Shown one piece after another: positions 35,707 through 46,077 of a stretch of DNA of 64,000 nt. Both the position numbers and the translations under genes were made by a program. Origin of the DNA: Streptococcus minor DSM 17118 (GTDB taxonomy: Bacteria > Bacillota > Bacilli > Lactobacillales > Streptococcaceae); contig NZ_AQYB01000033.1 of the NCBI RefSeq assembly GCF_000377005.1, positions 558,001-622,000 on the forward strand, given 5' to 3'. Positions within the stretch are counted from its first letter, which is position 1. Each line of letters opens with the position of its first letter. Under the pieces are notes generated by a model. That model searched no databases, was not told the origin of the DNA, and saw only the letters and a list, made by a program, of their open reading frames with translations.

Positions 35707-36269
35707 ATATCTTAATCATATACGCTCATCCCAATCACAAAAGTTTTAATGGCGCTATTTTCCGGCAAGTAAAGAATCACCTGAATTCCAAACACCAAGT
35801 TCGAATCTTGGACCTCTATGCAGAAAAGTTTGATCCTCTCCTGCACTTTGATGAAGACCACCTTCGCCGCGATTTGTACAAGGATCCTGAAATGGAAAAA
35901 TACCGCCAACTCATTTCCTGGGCAGACCACCTTATTTGGATCTTCCCAATTTGGTGGGGCGGTATGCCTGCCATTCTCAAGGGCTTTATCGACCGTGTCT
36001 TTGCTTCCGGTTTTGCTTATTCCTACAAGGGAATGGGCATGCAGGGCCACCTGATGGGCAAAACTGCCTGGATCATTAGCACCCATAATACCCCTGGTTT
36101 TGTTACGGCATTCCTACAAGATTATGGAAGGGTATTAAAAAATCAAGTTCTGGGTATGTGCGGCATCAAACCATGTCAACTGACATCACTGGCTTATCTA
36201 AGAGGAACAAGCTACGAAAAACGACAAAAAATGTTAGCAACTATTGCCCAACAAGCTCAGAAAATATAA
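35703..36269 (+). CDS. NAD(P)H-dependent FMN/quinone oxidoreductase (flavodoxin-like fold)
   Basis: 188-aa cytoplasmic protein of the NQO/KefF/MdaB type. The start ILIIYAHPNHKSFNGAI gives the flavin phosphate-binding region, WADHLIWIFPIWWGGMPAILKGFIDRV is split around the isoalloxazine-binding WxxP(I/L)WWxxxPA motif, and a Gly-rich region follows. Likely reduces quinones or other electrophiles by two electrons. Coupled to the upstream TetR gene. Contains no selenium or metal motifs. Confidence 0.9.
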   Translation: MNILIIYAHPNHKSFNGAIFRQVKNHLNSKHQVRILDLYAEKFDPLLHFDEDHLRRDLYKDPEMEKYRQLISWADHLIWIFPIWWGGMPAILKGFIDRVFASGFAYSYKGMGMQGHLMGKTAWIISTHNTPGFVTAFLQDYGRVLKNQVLGMCGIKPCQLTSLAYLRGTSYEKRQKMLATIAQQAQKI

Positions 36270-36301
36270 AAGAGTCTGAGACAAAACTTCCCAGATATAA
36301 C

Positions 36302-36336
36302 AAAAAGCAACGGTATCAATTCCGTTGCTTTTTTGA
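36302..36336. terminator. Terminator between the oxidoreductase and recR genes
   Basis: AAAAGCAACGG/CCGTTGCTTTT, 11-bp perfect stem with T-run TTTTTT on the plus strand and A-run (T on minus) on the other side. Confidence 0.88.
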
Positions 36337-36363
36337 TAGAATCGAAGCACTATTGCCCCACTC

Positions 36364-36960
36364 TCATAATTCCGTCCGGTTTTCAATAGCCCGAAGGAGG
36401 GTCAATTCGTCAGCATATTCAATATCAGCGCCTACTGCTAGTCCTCGAGCCAGACGAGTGACCTTAATCCCAGCAGGCTTGAGGACTCGGGAGATGTACA
36501 TGGAAGTTGCCTCTCCATCCGCCGTAGCATTAGTAGCCACAATGACCTCGCTGACTTCGCTATCCATTAAGCGCGTAAGCAAACTCTTGAGATTGATATC
36601 ATCTGGGCCAATTCCATTCATGGGTGAAATAAGTCCATGCAAGACATGATAAAGCCCGTGATACTCTTGGATATTTTCCATGGCAGAAACGTCGCGACTA
36701 TCTTCAACGATGAGGATAGTAAACTTATCCCTTGTATCATCTTGACAGATAGCACAAGGGTCCTGATCAGTCAGGTTACCACAAATAGAACAGTAAGAGA
36801 GTTCACGCTTTGCAGCTAGGAGGTTCTTGGCAAATTCATTGACCACTTCATCTTCCATCCCGATGGTGTAAAAAGCTAGGCGGGTTGCAGTTTTGACACC
36901 GATACCGGGTAATTTGGAATAGGATTCAATCAATTTTGCGATAGGGGTTGGGTATAACAT
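36364..36960 (-). CDS. recR: Recombination protein RecR
   Basis: Acts with RecF/RecO in gap repair and loading of RecA. 198 aa, standard: N-terminal HhH ([14 protein letters not shown]), a four-cysteine zinc finger ([16 protein letters not shown]) and a TOPRIM domain ([13 protein letters not shown]). It follows pbp2B by 8 bases on the same strand, the conserved streptococcal order. AAGGAAAATT precedes the ATG. Confidence 0.97.
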   Translation of the reverse strand: MLYPTPIAKLIESYSKLPGIGVKTATRLAFYTIGMEDEVVNEFAKNLLAAKRELSYCSICGNLTDQDPCAICQDDTRDKFTILIVEDSRDVSAMENIQEYHGLYHVLHGLISPMNGIGPDDINLKSLLTRLMDSEVSEVIVATNATADGEATSMYISRVLKPAGIKVTRLARGLAVGADIEYADELTLLRAIENRTEL

Positions 36961-36968
36961 AATTTTCC

Positions 36969-39047
36969 TTAATTCATGGGATAAAGTGAGTGATAAAGAT
37001 TAACGATGTCTGTCATAATGTTTTGACTGGTTTTTGACTGCAAGTCAGTCAGATTAGGCAGGACTACCGCAACTGCAATCTGAGGATTATTGCTTGGTGC
37101 ATAGGCTACGATATTGGTATTTACTGCATTTTGAACTTGACCATCATTTTTTGTAACAAAGGTTTCAGCAGTACCTGTTTTGGCACTGATGGATACATTG
37201 GAGTTGGCCATGGGTTTCCCAGTTGAAAAGCCACTGACGCCATGAACAACTTGATAAAAACCTTCTTGAACAATCTTCATATTTTCAGGAGAAATATTGA
37301 CTTGATTCAGCTGACTACCTGCCACTTCCTCTAGCTTGTCCCCTAATGTTCCATCTTCTCTATTGCCATAGATTCCTTCTACTAAGTGTGGAGCAATCCG
37401 AGTCCCGCCATTCGCTACTGTCGCTGCATATTGGGCCATCTGAAGTGGAGTATAATTGTCAAATTGTCCAAAAGCGTTGGTCAGATAATTACTGATGGTA
37501 TATTCTTCTGGAATATAACCTGTCGACTCTAACGGTAGATCAATACCTGTTGGCACACCAAGACCGTATTCACCAAATGTCGTTCGAAGTTGTTTCATCG
37601 CTACTTGAAGTTGGTCTGTTTGGCTTAGAACCATATTAGGGGTATAGGGCTGCCCCAACATATTGAGAGCGATTTGGACCATGTAGGTATTGGAAGAGTA
37701 TTGGAGTGCTTCAACTGCTGTGATACTGCGATTGCCAAAGACAGTAAACCAAGAGGTAATCGGTGCTGATCCAGCAAACTGGATAGGCTGATCTGTCAAA
37801 GATTGGTTGCCCTGAATAGCTCCTGACTCCCATCCTGCTGTGAGCGTCGCCCCTTTGACAATAGAGCCTGGTACAAAGGTATCTGTGATTGTTCCCAGAG
37901 CATTTTCCTGAAGATTTTGGGTGCCTTTTTCATGCTTGTAACCTGCCATAGCTAGAATAGCTCCTGTATGCGGGTTGAGTACCACTGCATAAACACCGTC
38001 CGAATACAGAGCGCTCCCATTAGCCAAATCACTATCAAAATGTCGTTTTAAAATTGCATTGACCTGATCTTGAAAATGAAGGTCAATGGTCAACTTGATA
38101 TTGTTACCCTTACTGCCTTCTTGAGTAGTTTTTATATTTTCTACATTTCCATGACGATCCAGACTGACTTCCTTAATTTCACGTTGACCTTGCAAGATAT
38201 CCTCATATTGCTTTTCCAGATAAGCCGTTCCGACCCGGTCATTCAGGGAATATCCCTTGGCTAAGTAAGCATCGGCTTCTTCCTCAGGAATCCCAGCCTG
38301 CTCAGATGTCACCGTCCCAATGATAGAGGCCAAAGAGGTAGGTAGGACCACACGATTCCAGTTACTGCTAGTTGAAATGCCCGGCAGATTTTTTTCATTA
38401 GCCGCAATGAGGGCAATTTGTTGTGCTGACAGAGGTTCTGTTACCAGATGAACCGTTTCAAAATAAGCAGCACTATTCATCTGACTAAAGAGCTCCGCTG
38501 CCTTCTCATCCTCCTGAGAATAAACCAACTGATCCTCCGATAGACTGGCAACTGCATTGGCATAAATCTCGTGCTCAGGCAGTAAGTTTCCATCTGTATC
38601 ATAGCGCTGATCTTTCGGTAAAGACTTGACAACCTGACTATAGATAGCACTGTCTGCCAAATAGTAGTCCGCCTTATCACGCTTTGACAGACTGACTTCA
38701 GAAATATTGACATATTGGAGTAGCTGCTGGGCGATGTTCTTGATTCCACTCGCAGTGATTCGGTTACTCCTCGTAAAAGACACCACCTGAATGACCTGAT
38801 TTTCTACCAAAGCCTGACCCTTAGCATCGTAAATTTGACCACGTACAGAGCTGGTTTGAATGGTTTTCTGACTAGCTGTCGCTAGTTTCCTTGTGTAAAA
38901 ATCCTTGTTGATAATCTGCATATAGGCCAGACGAGCTAGTAATACAGAAAGGAGCAAAATTACAATGGCAAATAAAATATTGAGTCGACGCGGGATAAAA
39001 TTATCTTCTCTACCCACGCGCGAACGCGAATAGGGTTTCTTCGTCAC
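36969..39047 (-). CDS. pbp2B: Penicillin-binding protein 2B (class B transpeptidase)
   Basis: Septal/peripheral peptidoglycan transpeptidase, anchored by one N-terminal membrane segment (about residues 25-45). About 692-694 aa: dimerisation domain, then transpeptidase with S397-I-V-K400, S453-S-N455 and a KTG in SAKTGTAE (numbering from the first GTG). Two GTG codons lie at the start; the second, at 39047, has GAGG 8 bases upstream, while the first at 39053 is only 2 bases from it. In S. suis PBP2B changes contribute to beta-lactam resistance; residues PEEYT at 515-519 lie in that region. Confidence 0.95.
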   Translation of the reverse strand: MTKKPYSRSRVGREDNFIPRRLNILFAIVILLLSVLLARLAYMQIINKDFYTRKLATASQKTIQTSSVRGQIYDAKGQALVENQVIQVVSFTRSNRITASGIKNIAQQLLQYVNISEVSLSKRDKADYYLADSAIYSQVVKSLPKDQRYDTDGNLLPEHEIYANAVASLSEDQLVYSQEDEKAAELFSQMNSAAYFETVHLVTEPLSAQQIALIAANEKNLPGISTSSNWNRVVLPTSLASIIGTVTSEQAGIPEEEADAYLAKGYSLNDRVGTAYLEKQYEDILQGQREIKEVSLDRHGNVENIKTTQEGSKGNNIKLTIDLHFQDQVNAILKRHFDSDLANGSALYSDGVYAVVLNPHTGAILAMAGYKHEKGTQNLQENALGTITDTFVPGSIVKGATLTAGWESGAIQGNQSLTDQPIQFAGSAPITSWFTVFGNRSITAVEALQYSSNTYMVQIALNMLGQPYTPNMVLSQTDQLQVAMKQLRTTFGEYGLGVPTGIDLPLESTGYIPEEYTISNYLTNAFGQFDNYTPLQMAQYAATVANGGTRIAPHLVEGIYGNREDGTLGDKLEEVAGSQLNQVNISPENMKIVQEGFYQVVHGVSGFSTGKPMANSNVSISAKTGTAETFVTKNDGQVQNAVNTNIVAYAPSNNPQIAVAVVLPNLTDLQSKTSQNIMTDIVNLYHSLYPMN

Positions 39048-39149
39048 TTTCACAACCTCATTCTAGAAAATTTCCTATCTATTATATCACAGATAACTCG
39101 TTTTCTCCTGATTTGAGGGTAGGAAAATACAGCTAGATTCTTTAAACTG

Positions 39150-39179
39150 AAAAGCACATCCTGAATCGATTCAGGATGT
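39150..39179 (-). terminator. Terminator after vicX
   Basis: A 24-bp perfect palindrome ACATCCTGAATC/GATTCAGGATGT (39156-39179) followed on the minus strand by GCTTTTC. Confidence 0.75.
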
Positions 39180-39187
39180 ACTAGTTT

Positions 39188-39988
39188 CTATATTTCTGCC
39201 AACGGAGTAGCTGAGTCTGGAGAGGTATCGTAAATTTGAAAATCTACCCCAACACCCAAATCTGCTTGAGCCAGTTCATTAACCATGGTCATGTGGGCTA
39301 GCTCCTTAATATTATTTTCTTTGGACAAATGCCCCAAATAAATCTTCTTGGTCCGATTGCCCAACGTCCGAATCATAGCATCAGCCCCATCTTCATTACA
39401 CAGATGACCCTTGTCAGATAGGATTCGTTGCTTGAGGCTCCAAGAATAAGAACCCGCACGTAAAATCTCCACATCATGATTGGACTCAATCAAGTAGGCA
39501 TCGGCATTTTCCACAATCCCTGCCAAGCGATCACTGACATAACCTGTATCTGTCAAGATAACAAAGCTTTTGTCATCCTTCATAAAGCGGTAAAATTGCG
39601 GGTCAGCCGCATCATGGCTGACACCAAAGGACTCGACATCTAAGTCCCCAAAAGTCAATACTTTTCCTCGTTCAAAGATATGCTTTTGCGCCACATCTAT
39701 TTTGCCCAACTTAGCATCCATAGCCTGCCAAGTAGCCTCATTGGCATAAATATCCAAATGGTACTTTCGAGCCAGTACTCCGATACCATGAATGTGATCA
39801 CTGTGCTCATGAGTCACAAAGATAGCATCCAAATCTTCCGGTTTTCGGCCAATCTCTGCCAAAAGGCTGGTGATTTTTTTGCCAGAAAGACCCGCATCAA
39901 CTAAGATTTTTTTCTTATCAGTCTCCAAGTAGAAAGAATTACCGCTGGAGCCTGATGCTAATATACTATACTGAAATCCTGTTCTCAT
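39188..39988 (-). CDS. vicX: VicX/YycJ metallo-beta-lactamase-fold protein
   Basis: 266-aa cytoplasmic MBL-fold hydrolase, probably with exonuclease-like activity (WalJ/YycJ family). Metal-ligand motif THEHSDHIHG (about residues 59-68), LTDTGYVS and HNxxE-type HLSKENN are visible. It is the third gene of vicR-vicK-vicX, starting immediately at the vicK stop codon. It is known as an accessory gene affecting DNA damage and competence phenotypes in streptococci. Confidence 0.94.
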   Translation of the reverse strand: MRTGFQYSILASGSSGNSFYLETDKKKILVDAGLSGKKITSLLAEIGRKPEDLDAIFVTHEHSDHIHGIGVLARKYHLDIYANEATWQAMDAKLGKIDVAQKHIFERGKVLTFGDLDVESFGVSHDAADPQFYRFMKDDKSFVILTDTGYVSDRLAGIVENADAYLIESNHDVEILRAGSYSWSLKQRILSDKGHLCNEDGADAMIRTLGNRTKKIYLGHLSKENNIKELAHMTMVNELAQADLGVGVDFQIYDTSPDSATPLAEI

Positions 39989-41344
39989 TTACTCCTGTTC
40001 TTCCTCTACTTCCTCTTCCCAATCATCTACCGTTACATCCTTAGCATATGGCAGGACAATGGTAAAAGTCGATCCATATCCATACTCACTCTTGGCCCAG
40101 ATAAAGCCATTGTGCTGCTTGACAATTTCCTTGGCGATGGCCAAGCCTAATCCGGTGCCACCTTGAGCACGCGAACGCGCCTTATCTACTCGGTAGAAAC
40201 GGTCAAAAATCTTAGGTAGGTCTTCCTTTGGAATCCCCAGACCCTCATCTGAAATAGAGACGATAAGCTGTGTTTCTGTTGTTTTCATACTGAAGGTAAT
40301 CTTGCCTCCATCTGGCGAATACTTAATAGCATTGTTGAGGATATTATCCAATACCTGAGTCATTTTATCGGTATCAATTTCCACCCAGACTGGCGCAATT
40401 TTGTAGTCGCGCACAATCTCATATTCCTTATCTATATTTTGACTCTTCATCTGGTCAAAACGGTTGAGGATAAAGGTCACAAAAGCGGTAAAGTTAATCA
40501 GCTCCAACTCCATCGTCTTGACCTGATTGTCAATCCGAGAGAGGCTAAGTAAATCTGAAATCATCCGCATCATCCGATTGGTTTCATCTAGTGAGACCTT
40601 GACGAAACTTGGTGCAACTGGATCTGTCAAGGCTCCCTCATCTAGAGCTTCCAAATAAGACTTAACCGAAGTCAAGGGCGTCCTTAACTCGTGACTGACA
40701 TTGGATACAAAAAGTCGACGCTCCCGCTCTTCTTTGGCTTGTTCAGTCATATCATGTAAAACCACAACCAAACCAGAAATCAGACCACTCTCACTACGGA
40801 TGGTAGCAAAATTAGCGCGTAGGTGGGAATACTCTCCATTGGCATCCGCATGATCGATGACCACCTCAGGTGTCTGAGCCAACAGGTCACGAAATCTATA
40901 CTGGTCTTGTAGATCGAGTAAATCCAACAATTTTTCCTGCTCAGCTGACTTGGATGAAATACCCAGTTGCTTTTGGGCCATGTCATTAATCATGATGACC
41001 CGCCCCATCCGGTCCGTCGCAATCACCCCATCACTCATATAAGAAAGGATTGAGCTTAACCGAGTTTTCTCCTGCTCCAGACTATCATGGGTCAGACGAA
41101 TCACTTCCGACAGATCGTTTAGAGAATTGGTCATATCGGTGATTTCGGGACTCCCCCGCATATCCAGAACGTCGGAATAATCTCCTGCAATCAAGTCCTT
41201 GACTTTCTGGTTTAAGACTTTAATCTGCTTACTGTCCCGATGGTTTTCAAGGACCATAAAAGATAAGGCAATGACAAAGCCGATGATAATGATGACAAAC
41301 CAAAACTCAGCTGTTGTCAATAAGTAACGTAGTTGATTAATCAT
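39989..41344 (-). CDS. vicK: VicK (WalK) sensor histidine kinase
   Basis: 451 aa. One membrane segment (about residues 12-32) with almost no extracellular part, HAMP, PAS (about 95-195), HisKA with [17 protein letters not shown] and HATPase_c with [15 protein letters not shown] and [14 protein letters not shown]. This layout is the streptococcal form of WalK. Overlaps the end of vicR by 8 bases. The pathway controls wall hydrolases such as PcsB and is essential or near-essential in many species. Confidence 0.96.
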   Translation of the reverse strand: MINQLRYLLTTAEFWFVIIIIGFVIALSFMVLENHRDSKQIKVLNQKVKDLIAGDYSDVLDMRGSPEITDMTNSLNDLSEVIRLTHDSLEQEKTRLSSILSYMSDGVIATDRMGRVIMINDMAQKQLGISSKSAEQEKLLDLLDLQDQYRFRDLLAQTPEVVIDHADANGEYSHLRANFATIRSESGLISGLVVVLHDMTEQAKEERERRLFVSNVSHELRTPLTSVKSYLEALDEGALTDPVAPSFVKVSLDETNRMMRMISDLLSLSRIDNQVKTMELELINFTAFVTFILNRFDQMKSQNIDKEYEIVRDYKIAPVWVEIDTDKMTQVLDNILNNAIKYSPDGGKITFSMKTTETQLIVSISDEGLGIPKEDLPKIFDRFYRVDKARSRAQGGTGLGLAIAKEIVKQHNGFIWAKSEYGYGSTFTIVLPYAKDVTVDDWEEEVEEEQE

Positions 41345-42041
41345 TTGCTTTTATATAATACCCAACACCACGTCTAGTCAGAATGTATTCTGGACGACTT
41401 GGAAGATCTTCAATCTTTTCACGCAAGCGGCGGATTGTCACATCAACCGTCCGAACATCACCAAAATAATCATAGCCCCAAACCGTTTCCAAAAGATGGT
41501 CCCGGGTCATAACTTGGCCCAAATGGTTAGCTAAATGGTGAAGCAGCTCAAATTCACGATGAGTCAGATCCAATTCCTTACCGTGTTTTTTTGCGACAAA
41601 GGCATCTGGCAAAATGACCAAATCCCCAATGACTATTTCTTTGCTACCCTGTAGCTCCAAATCGACCTGTGTTTCAGAAAGTTCGCTACGACGCAAGAGA
41701 GCCTTGACCCGAGCTTGCAATTCACGGTTGGAGAAAGGCTTGGTGACATAATCATCTGCACCAATTTCAAGACCGATAACCTTGTCAAACTCACTGTCCT
41801 TCGCCGATAGCATCAGAATGGGAACATTGCTTGTTTTTCGGATGTTACGAGCCACTTCTAGACCATCAATTTCTGGCAACATCCAATCTAAAATAACAAT
41901 ATCTGGCATCTCCGCTTCAAAAATTTCTAGAGCTTCTCGGCCATCAAAGGCTGTTACAACCTCATAGCCTTCACGGGTCATATTGAATTTGATAATATCT
42001 GAAATCGGTTTTTCATCATCTACGATAAGAATTTTTTTCAT
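41337..42041 (-). CDS. vicR: VicR (WalR) response regulator
   Basis: 234 aa OmpR-type regulator: receiver with the phospho-acceptor Asp in [13 protein letters not shown] (about residue 52) and a C-terminal winged helix with [16 protein letters not shown]. The high similarity to WalR sequences is clear from [21 protein letters not shown]. It heads the vicRKX operon; AAAGGAAAAG precedes the ATG, with a TATAAT near 42075. Confidence 0.97.
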   Translation of the reverse strand: MKKILIVDDEKPISDIIKFNMTREGYEVVTAFDGREALEIFEAEMPDIVILDWMLPEIDGLEVARNIRKTSNVPILMLSAKDSEFDKVIGLEIGADDYVTKPFSNRELQARVKALLRRSELSETQVDLELQGSKEIVIGDLVILPDAFVAKKHGKELDLTHREFELLHHLANHLGQVMTRDHLLETVWGYDYFGDVRTVDVTIRRLREKIEDLPSRPEYILTRRGVGYYIKAND

Positions 42042-42221
42042 GGCTATCTTTTCCTTTGTTTTTCTTGAAGCTTATTATACCAAATCTTTTAGGTTTTTTC
42101 ATGATTGAGATGTACTTCTTCCAGATGTCACATTTATTTTTAAGAAATCACAAGTATTCTCTTTTATTTTCCTCTTTTTTTTCATATAATAAAAGGGAAA
42201 TTATTTGCATCGGGAGAGGTT

Positions 42222-42881
42222 ATGAAATACAGTAAACACTGGAAACTGGAAGTTTTTATCACAGTGGTTTCATTTGTTTTGATTCCGCTCATCTATCTCT
42301 TATTTTCACCCTTTTTTGGGCAAATCTTATTTGTGCCCCTGATGTTTGGAATGTTGCCGATATTTCTCATCAAACGCTACCACTATCTTTTTTACTACCC
42401 ACTTGGTGTTAGCCTGGTCTACTCAATTTTTTTGCTGACTTTTTCTTGGTCTTGGCCTCCTGATTTAAGCCTCATTCCCTTTGCTTTCATCTCCATACTC
42501 TTGCCAACTCTCTTTGGTTATACCATCGGTTTCTTCAACCTCAAGTATGGCAGTCCCAGTCACAAGTGGCTAATGCCTATCCATTGTGTCACTACTTTTG
42601 CTATAGTATATATCGTCACTGCTCAAACTGTCTACTTTTATTCTGGAAATTCACTGGCCCACCTTATCACTTATCTCTTCTTACCACTGATTTTCATCGG
42701 CTCGCAGGCTCTAATAAGCTACCTCTATCCTAGTAACCGTCTGAGTCCCTTGGCCACAGCCCTCGTTTTTCAACTAATCCATGGATTTGCTGGACATGGT
42801 TACCTCAGTTGGACCACCTTCCTCTACCTAGCGCTGGCCTATGGTGCCATGTATCTTGTAACCACCAACTTCAAGCAATAG
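42222..42881 (+). CDS. Hypothetical integral membrane protein, 219 aa
   Basis: Six predicted membrane segments across most of its length, with a basic loop after the second (IKRYHYLFYY). No motif I recognise; no CPBP, DUF3021 or transporter signature is clear. A TATAAT (about 42184-42189) and GGGAGAGG precede the ATG. It is divergent from vicR, and a terminator overlaps its stop codon, so it is an independent unit. Confidence 0.75.
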   Translation: MKYSKHWKLEVFITVVSFVLIPLIYLLFSPFFGQILFVPLMFGMLPIFLIKRYHYLFYYPLGVSLVYSIFLLTFSWSWPPDLSLIPFAFISILLPTLFGYTIGFFNLKYGSPSHKWLMPIHCVTTFAIVYIVTAQTVYFYSGNSLAHLITYLFLPLIFIGSQALISYLYPSNRLSPLATALVFQLIHGFAGHGYLSWTTFLYLALAYGAMYLVTTNFKQ

Positions 42882-42917
42882 TAGATTTTGTTAGTGAACG
42901 ACTATTGCTTCTTTTTT
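42873..42917 (+). terminator. Terminator overlapping the end of the 219-aa gene
   Basis: AAGCAATAGT (42873-42882, including the stop codon) pairs with ACTATTGCTT (42901-42910), then CTTTTTTT. Confidence 0.8.
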
Positions 42918-43876
42918 TGTTTAAATTTTTTCCCGTAAAAAGACCTGCATATCTTCTTAAAGCTATATTTGATCCTACGGTATCTAGGATGTAACCAGCT
43001 GTCACCATGACCATGAGCTTTTATTTGTCGTTTGAAGTTCTGTCCTTCTCGTTGAACCCATTCAAAATAGCTATAGCCATCTTTGGCATACAGCCCTGAC
43101 TGGTTAAAATAACTATGTTCAGCCTCATCGACCAATTTATGAGTGAGTTGTTTTTTTATATATTTGGGACTGCGATATTTTGTAGTCCACTTTTTTCGAA
43201 AGGCTGGATCATGGAGCGCAACAGGTTTCACATCCAACGCCCAATGCTGGCGACCACGACCATAATTGAAACTAGCTCCATTGACAATGCCGGCTTCCGT
43301 CACCTCTTCTGCATCCAACTCATTAAGAAAATTTCCCTGACTGGATAGGATAAATTCTGTATGGGATCGATTCAGCAGTACTTTGATATTGAAAGACTCC
43401 TGACCACCTGGATAGACAACTGCACCTTGAGCAATGGCAACCTTGTTGTGGAGGCGAGCAGACGCATTGAGGGAGTAGGAAAAGCGAGATCTACTCCCAA
43501 GATACACGGCTAGAGCTTGAGTATCTGTCATACCTGGTTTTTTATAATACTTACGGATATACTGGGCCTGCTGGCTAGAAATCACATAACGAAACTGGTG
43601 GATTTGACGCTCCAATTTTCCCATCTGACTTAAACTATTCTTGGGAAAAGCCTGAGTGACTAATTGAGCCAAGTCCCGCCAGAAGGTATGGTGGGGTGGC
43701 AAATTATCCGCAAATCGTGAGATTAACCACTGGTTTTCATTCAAGCTACCAGATAATTCATCTGGCATATGAGCCAGGTGCATCAGGTCAGACAGAACCT
43801 GTCTGGCCTTTTCTTTATCTAATTTTCTTCTGGATTTTTTCCAAAACCTCCAGAAATCTTTATCACCAATCTTCAT
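42902..43876 (-). CDS. DUF3114-like hypothetical protein
   Basis: 324 aa, very basic, no signal or membrane segments. I tentatively place it in the Streptococcus-restricted DUF3114 family from its length and from ALAVYLGSRSRFSYSLNASARLHNKVA and HWALDVKPVALHDPAFR-like segments; function unknown. The frame extends to 43939, but MKIGDKDFWRFW at 43876 is favoured: TGTTATACT ends six bases before that ATG, so the mRNA is probably leaderless. High Lys/Arg content and a basic tail suggest nucleic-acid contact, which is only an inference. Confidence 0.7.
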   Translation of the reverse strand: MKIGDKDFWRFWKKSRRKLDKEKARQVLSDLMHLAHMPDELSGSLNENQWLISRFADNLPPHHTFWRDLAQLVTQAFPKNSLSQMGKLERQIHQFRYVISSQQAQYIRKYYKKPGMTDTQALAVYLGSRSRFSYSLNASARLHNKVAIAQGAVVYPGGQESFNIKVLLNRSHTEFILSSQGNFLNELDAEEVTEAGIVNGASFNYGRGRQHWALDVKPVALHDPAFRKKWTTKYRSPKYIKKQLTHKLVDEAEHSYFNQSGLYAKDGYSYFEWVQREGQNFKRQIKAHGHGDSWLHPRYRRIKYSFKKICRSFYGKKFKQKKKQ

Positions 43877-43882
43877 AATTTT

Positions 43883-43891
43883 AGTATAACA
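43883..43891 (-). promoter_or_regulatory. Extended -10 of probable leaderless promoter (DUF3114-like)
   Basis: TGTTATACT on the minus strand, then AAAATT, then ATG. Confidence 0.55.
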
Positions 43892-44000
43892 CCAATCCTC
43901 GCAAAAGAAAAACACCTGTATTCCATCTCGCCTTAGCACCCTCTCTTTAAACTATCTAGTATATATAGATATCCTGTAATATGTCCTATCCACAAAAAAC

Positions 44001-44030
44001 TTAAAAAGGAAGCTTCGGCTTCCTTTTTTT
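44001..44030 (-). terminator. Terminator after thrS
   Basis: AAAAAGGAAGC/GCTTCCTTTTT stem with a TTCG-class tetraloop, T-run on the minus strand. Confidence 0.9.
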
Positions 44031-44033
44031 ACT

Positions 44034-45980
44034 TTATTCAGCATCTGGTCGTGATTTTCTGGCAATATCTGCTAGGATATTTTCCACAAATTCATTGATT
44101 GACTCGGTATGGGTTTCCTTGCTACCGTAACGGCGTACGTTGACAGATTTAGACTCCATTTCCTTGTCACCAACGATGAGCTGATATGGAATTTTCTGAG
44201 TTTGACTAGCTCGAATCTTGTACTGCATCTTCTCGTTGCGGTCATCAACGTCGGCACGAATTCCTTTATCTTTAAGGATTTTAGCTACTTCCCAAGCGTA
44301 GTCAATGTGGGCTTCATTGGAGATGGGAATCACGGTCACTTGGTGTGGTGCTAACCAAGTTGGGAAAGCTCCTTTGTAGTTTTCAATCAGGATAGCTGTG
44401 AAGCGTTCCATTGTTGAGATAACACCACGGTGGATCATAACCGGACGGTGCTCCTCACCATCTGCGCCAACATAGGAGAGATCAAAGCGTTCTGGCAAGA
44501 GGAAGTCCAGCTGGATGGTCGAGAGGGTCTCTTCGTTACCAAGGGCGGTCTTCACTTGGATGTCTAGTTTTGGTCCATAGAAGGCCGCTTCCCCTTCAGC
44601 TTCAAAATAATCAACTCCCATTTCATCCAGAGCTGCTTTCAGCATGCTTTGAGCATTTTCCCACATTTCATCATTGTCGTAGTATTTTTCTTTGTCTTCA
44701 GGATCACGGTATGACAGGCGGAAACGATAATCCGTCAAGTTAAAGTCCTCATAGACATCAATGATGAGCTGGAGAGCTTTTTGGAATTCCTCCTGAATCT
44801 GTTCTGGCATCACAAAGAGATGTCCGTCATTGAGAGACATTTCGCGAACACGCTGAAGTCCAGAGAGAGCACCTGATTTTTCATAGCGGTGCATCATACC
44901 AATCTCTGCGATACGGATTGGCAATTCGCGATAAGAATGAACATGGTGCTTGTAAACTTGGATGTGATGCGGACAGTTCATCGGACGTAGGACAAACTCC
45001 TCACCATCCCCCATATCCATGACAGGAAACATATCCTCTTGATAATGCTCCCAGTGGCCTGAAGTTTTGTAGAGCTCCACAGAAGCCATTGGTGGTGTGT
45101 AAACATGGAGATAACCAGAGGCCAACTCCTTGTCCACAATGTAGCGCTCTAATTCACGACGAATAGTGGCACCATTTGGCAACCAGAAAGGCAGACCTTG
45201 ACCAACCTCCTGTGAAATCATGAATAAATCAAGCTCTTTTCCGAGTTTACGGTGATCGCGTTCCTTGGCTTCTTCTCGCATTTGTAGATAGGCTTTTAGG
45301 TCTTTTTTGTCAAACCATGCTGTACCATAAATCCGTTGCATCATAGCATTATCACTATTTCCGCGCCAGTAGGCACCTGCTACATTGAGAAGCTGGAAGA
45401 CTTGGATACGGCCAGTAGAGGGTACATGAGGACCACGACAAAGGTCTACAAATTCACCCTGACGATAGATGGTCAAGCCCGCTGCATCATCCGCATGCTC
45501 AGTAATCAACTCAACCTTATAAGGATCGTCCTTGAAAAGCTCCAAGGCCTCTTCCTTGGTCACTTCTTCACGGATACATGGGAAGTTTTCTTTGACAATT
45601 TTTCTCATTTCCTCTTCAATTCGAGGGAGATCTTCGTTGGAAATTTGACCATCGGCATTGTCTGTATCATAGTAAAAACCATTCTCAATGGCTGGACCAA
45701 CTCCCAGATGAAGATTTGGGAAGAGGCGTTTGGCTGCTTGGGCAAAGAGGTGGGCTGCTGAATGGCGAAGCACCTCAAAAGCATCCTCATGGTCAGGTGT
45801 GACGATTTCCAAACTACCATCTTCTGTCAGAGGGCGAACTGTATCCACCAAGGTTCCATTGAATTTACCAGCCAAAGCTTTTTTTGCTAGAGAATTGCTG
45901 ATGGATTGGGCAATGTCAAAGGTTGTGCTACCGGATTCGTACTCACGTACAGCACCATCTGGGAATGTAATGTTAATCAT
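44034..45980 (-). CDS. thrS: Threonyl-tRNA synthetase
   Basis: 648 aa class II synthetase: TGS domain (about 1-62), editing domain with [16 protein letters not shown], catalytic core with [14 protein letters not shown] and motif 2/3 residues, and a C-terminal anticodon-binding domain. Full length, no breaks. AAAGGAG precedes the ATG. The gene lies about 95 bases behind a small kinase gene that itself follows a threonine T-box, and no terminator separates them, so thrS is probably controlled by that T-box. Confidence 0.97.
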   Translation of the reverse strand: MINITFPDGAVREYESGSTTFDIAQSISNSLAKKALAGKFNGTLVDTVRPLTEDGSLEIVTPDHEDAFEVLRHSAAHLFAQAAKRLFPNLHLGVGPAIENGFYYDTDNADGQISNEDLPRIEEEMRKIVKENFPCIREEVTKEEALELFKDDPYKVELITEHADDAAGLTIYRQGEFVDLCRGPHVPSTGRIQVFQLLNVAGAYWRGNSDNAMMQRIYGTAWFDKKDLKAYLQMREEAKERDHRKLGKELDLFMISQEVGQGLPFWLPNGATIRRELERYIVDKELASGYLHVYTPPMASVELYKTSGHWEHYQEDMFPVMDMGDGEEFVLRPMNCPHHIQVYKHHVHSYRELPIRIAEIGMMHRYEKSGALSGLQRVREMSLNDGHLFVMPEQIQEEFQKALQLIIDVYEDFNLTDYRFRLSYRDPEDKEKYYDNDEMWENAQSMLKAALDEMGVDYFEAEGEAAFYGPKLDIQVKTALGNEETLSTIQLDFLLPERFDLSYVGADGEEHRPVMIHRGVISTMERFTAILIENYKGAFPTWLAPHQVTVIPISNEAHIDYAWEVAKILKDKGIRADVDDRNEKMQYKIRASQTQKIPYQLIVGDKEMESKSVNVRRYGSKETHTESINEFVENILADIARKSRPDAE

Positions 45981-46077
45981 AATTTCTCCTTTTTATTTTT
46001 ATCCCTCATAGCTCTTTTTTTCAGCTATCAGGTTTCCATTTCTTCTTGAATATCCATGTCAAGGTGGTCAGTTGAAG

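Noticed and set aside
39156..39179. 24-bp perfect palindrome as a regulator operator
   Set aside because: It follows the vicX stop and is followed by a T-run, so a terminator is the simpler reading.
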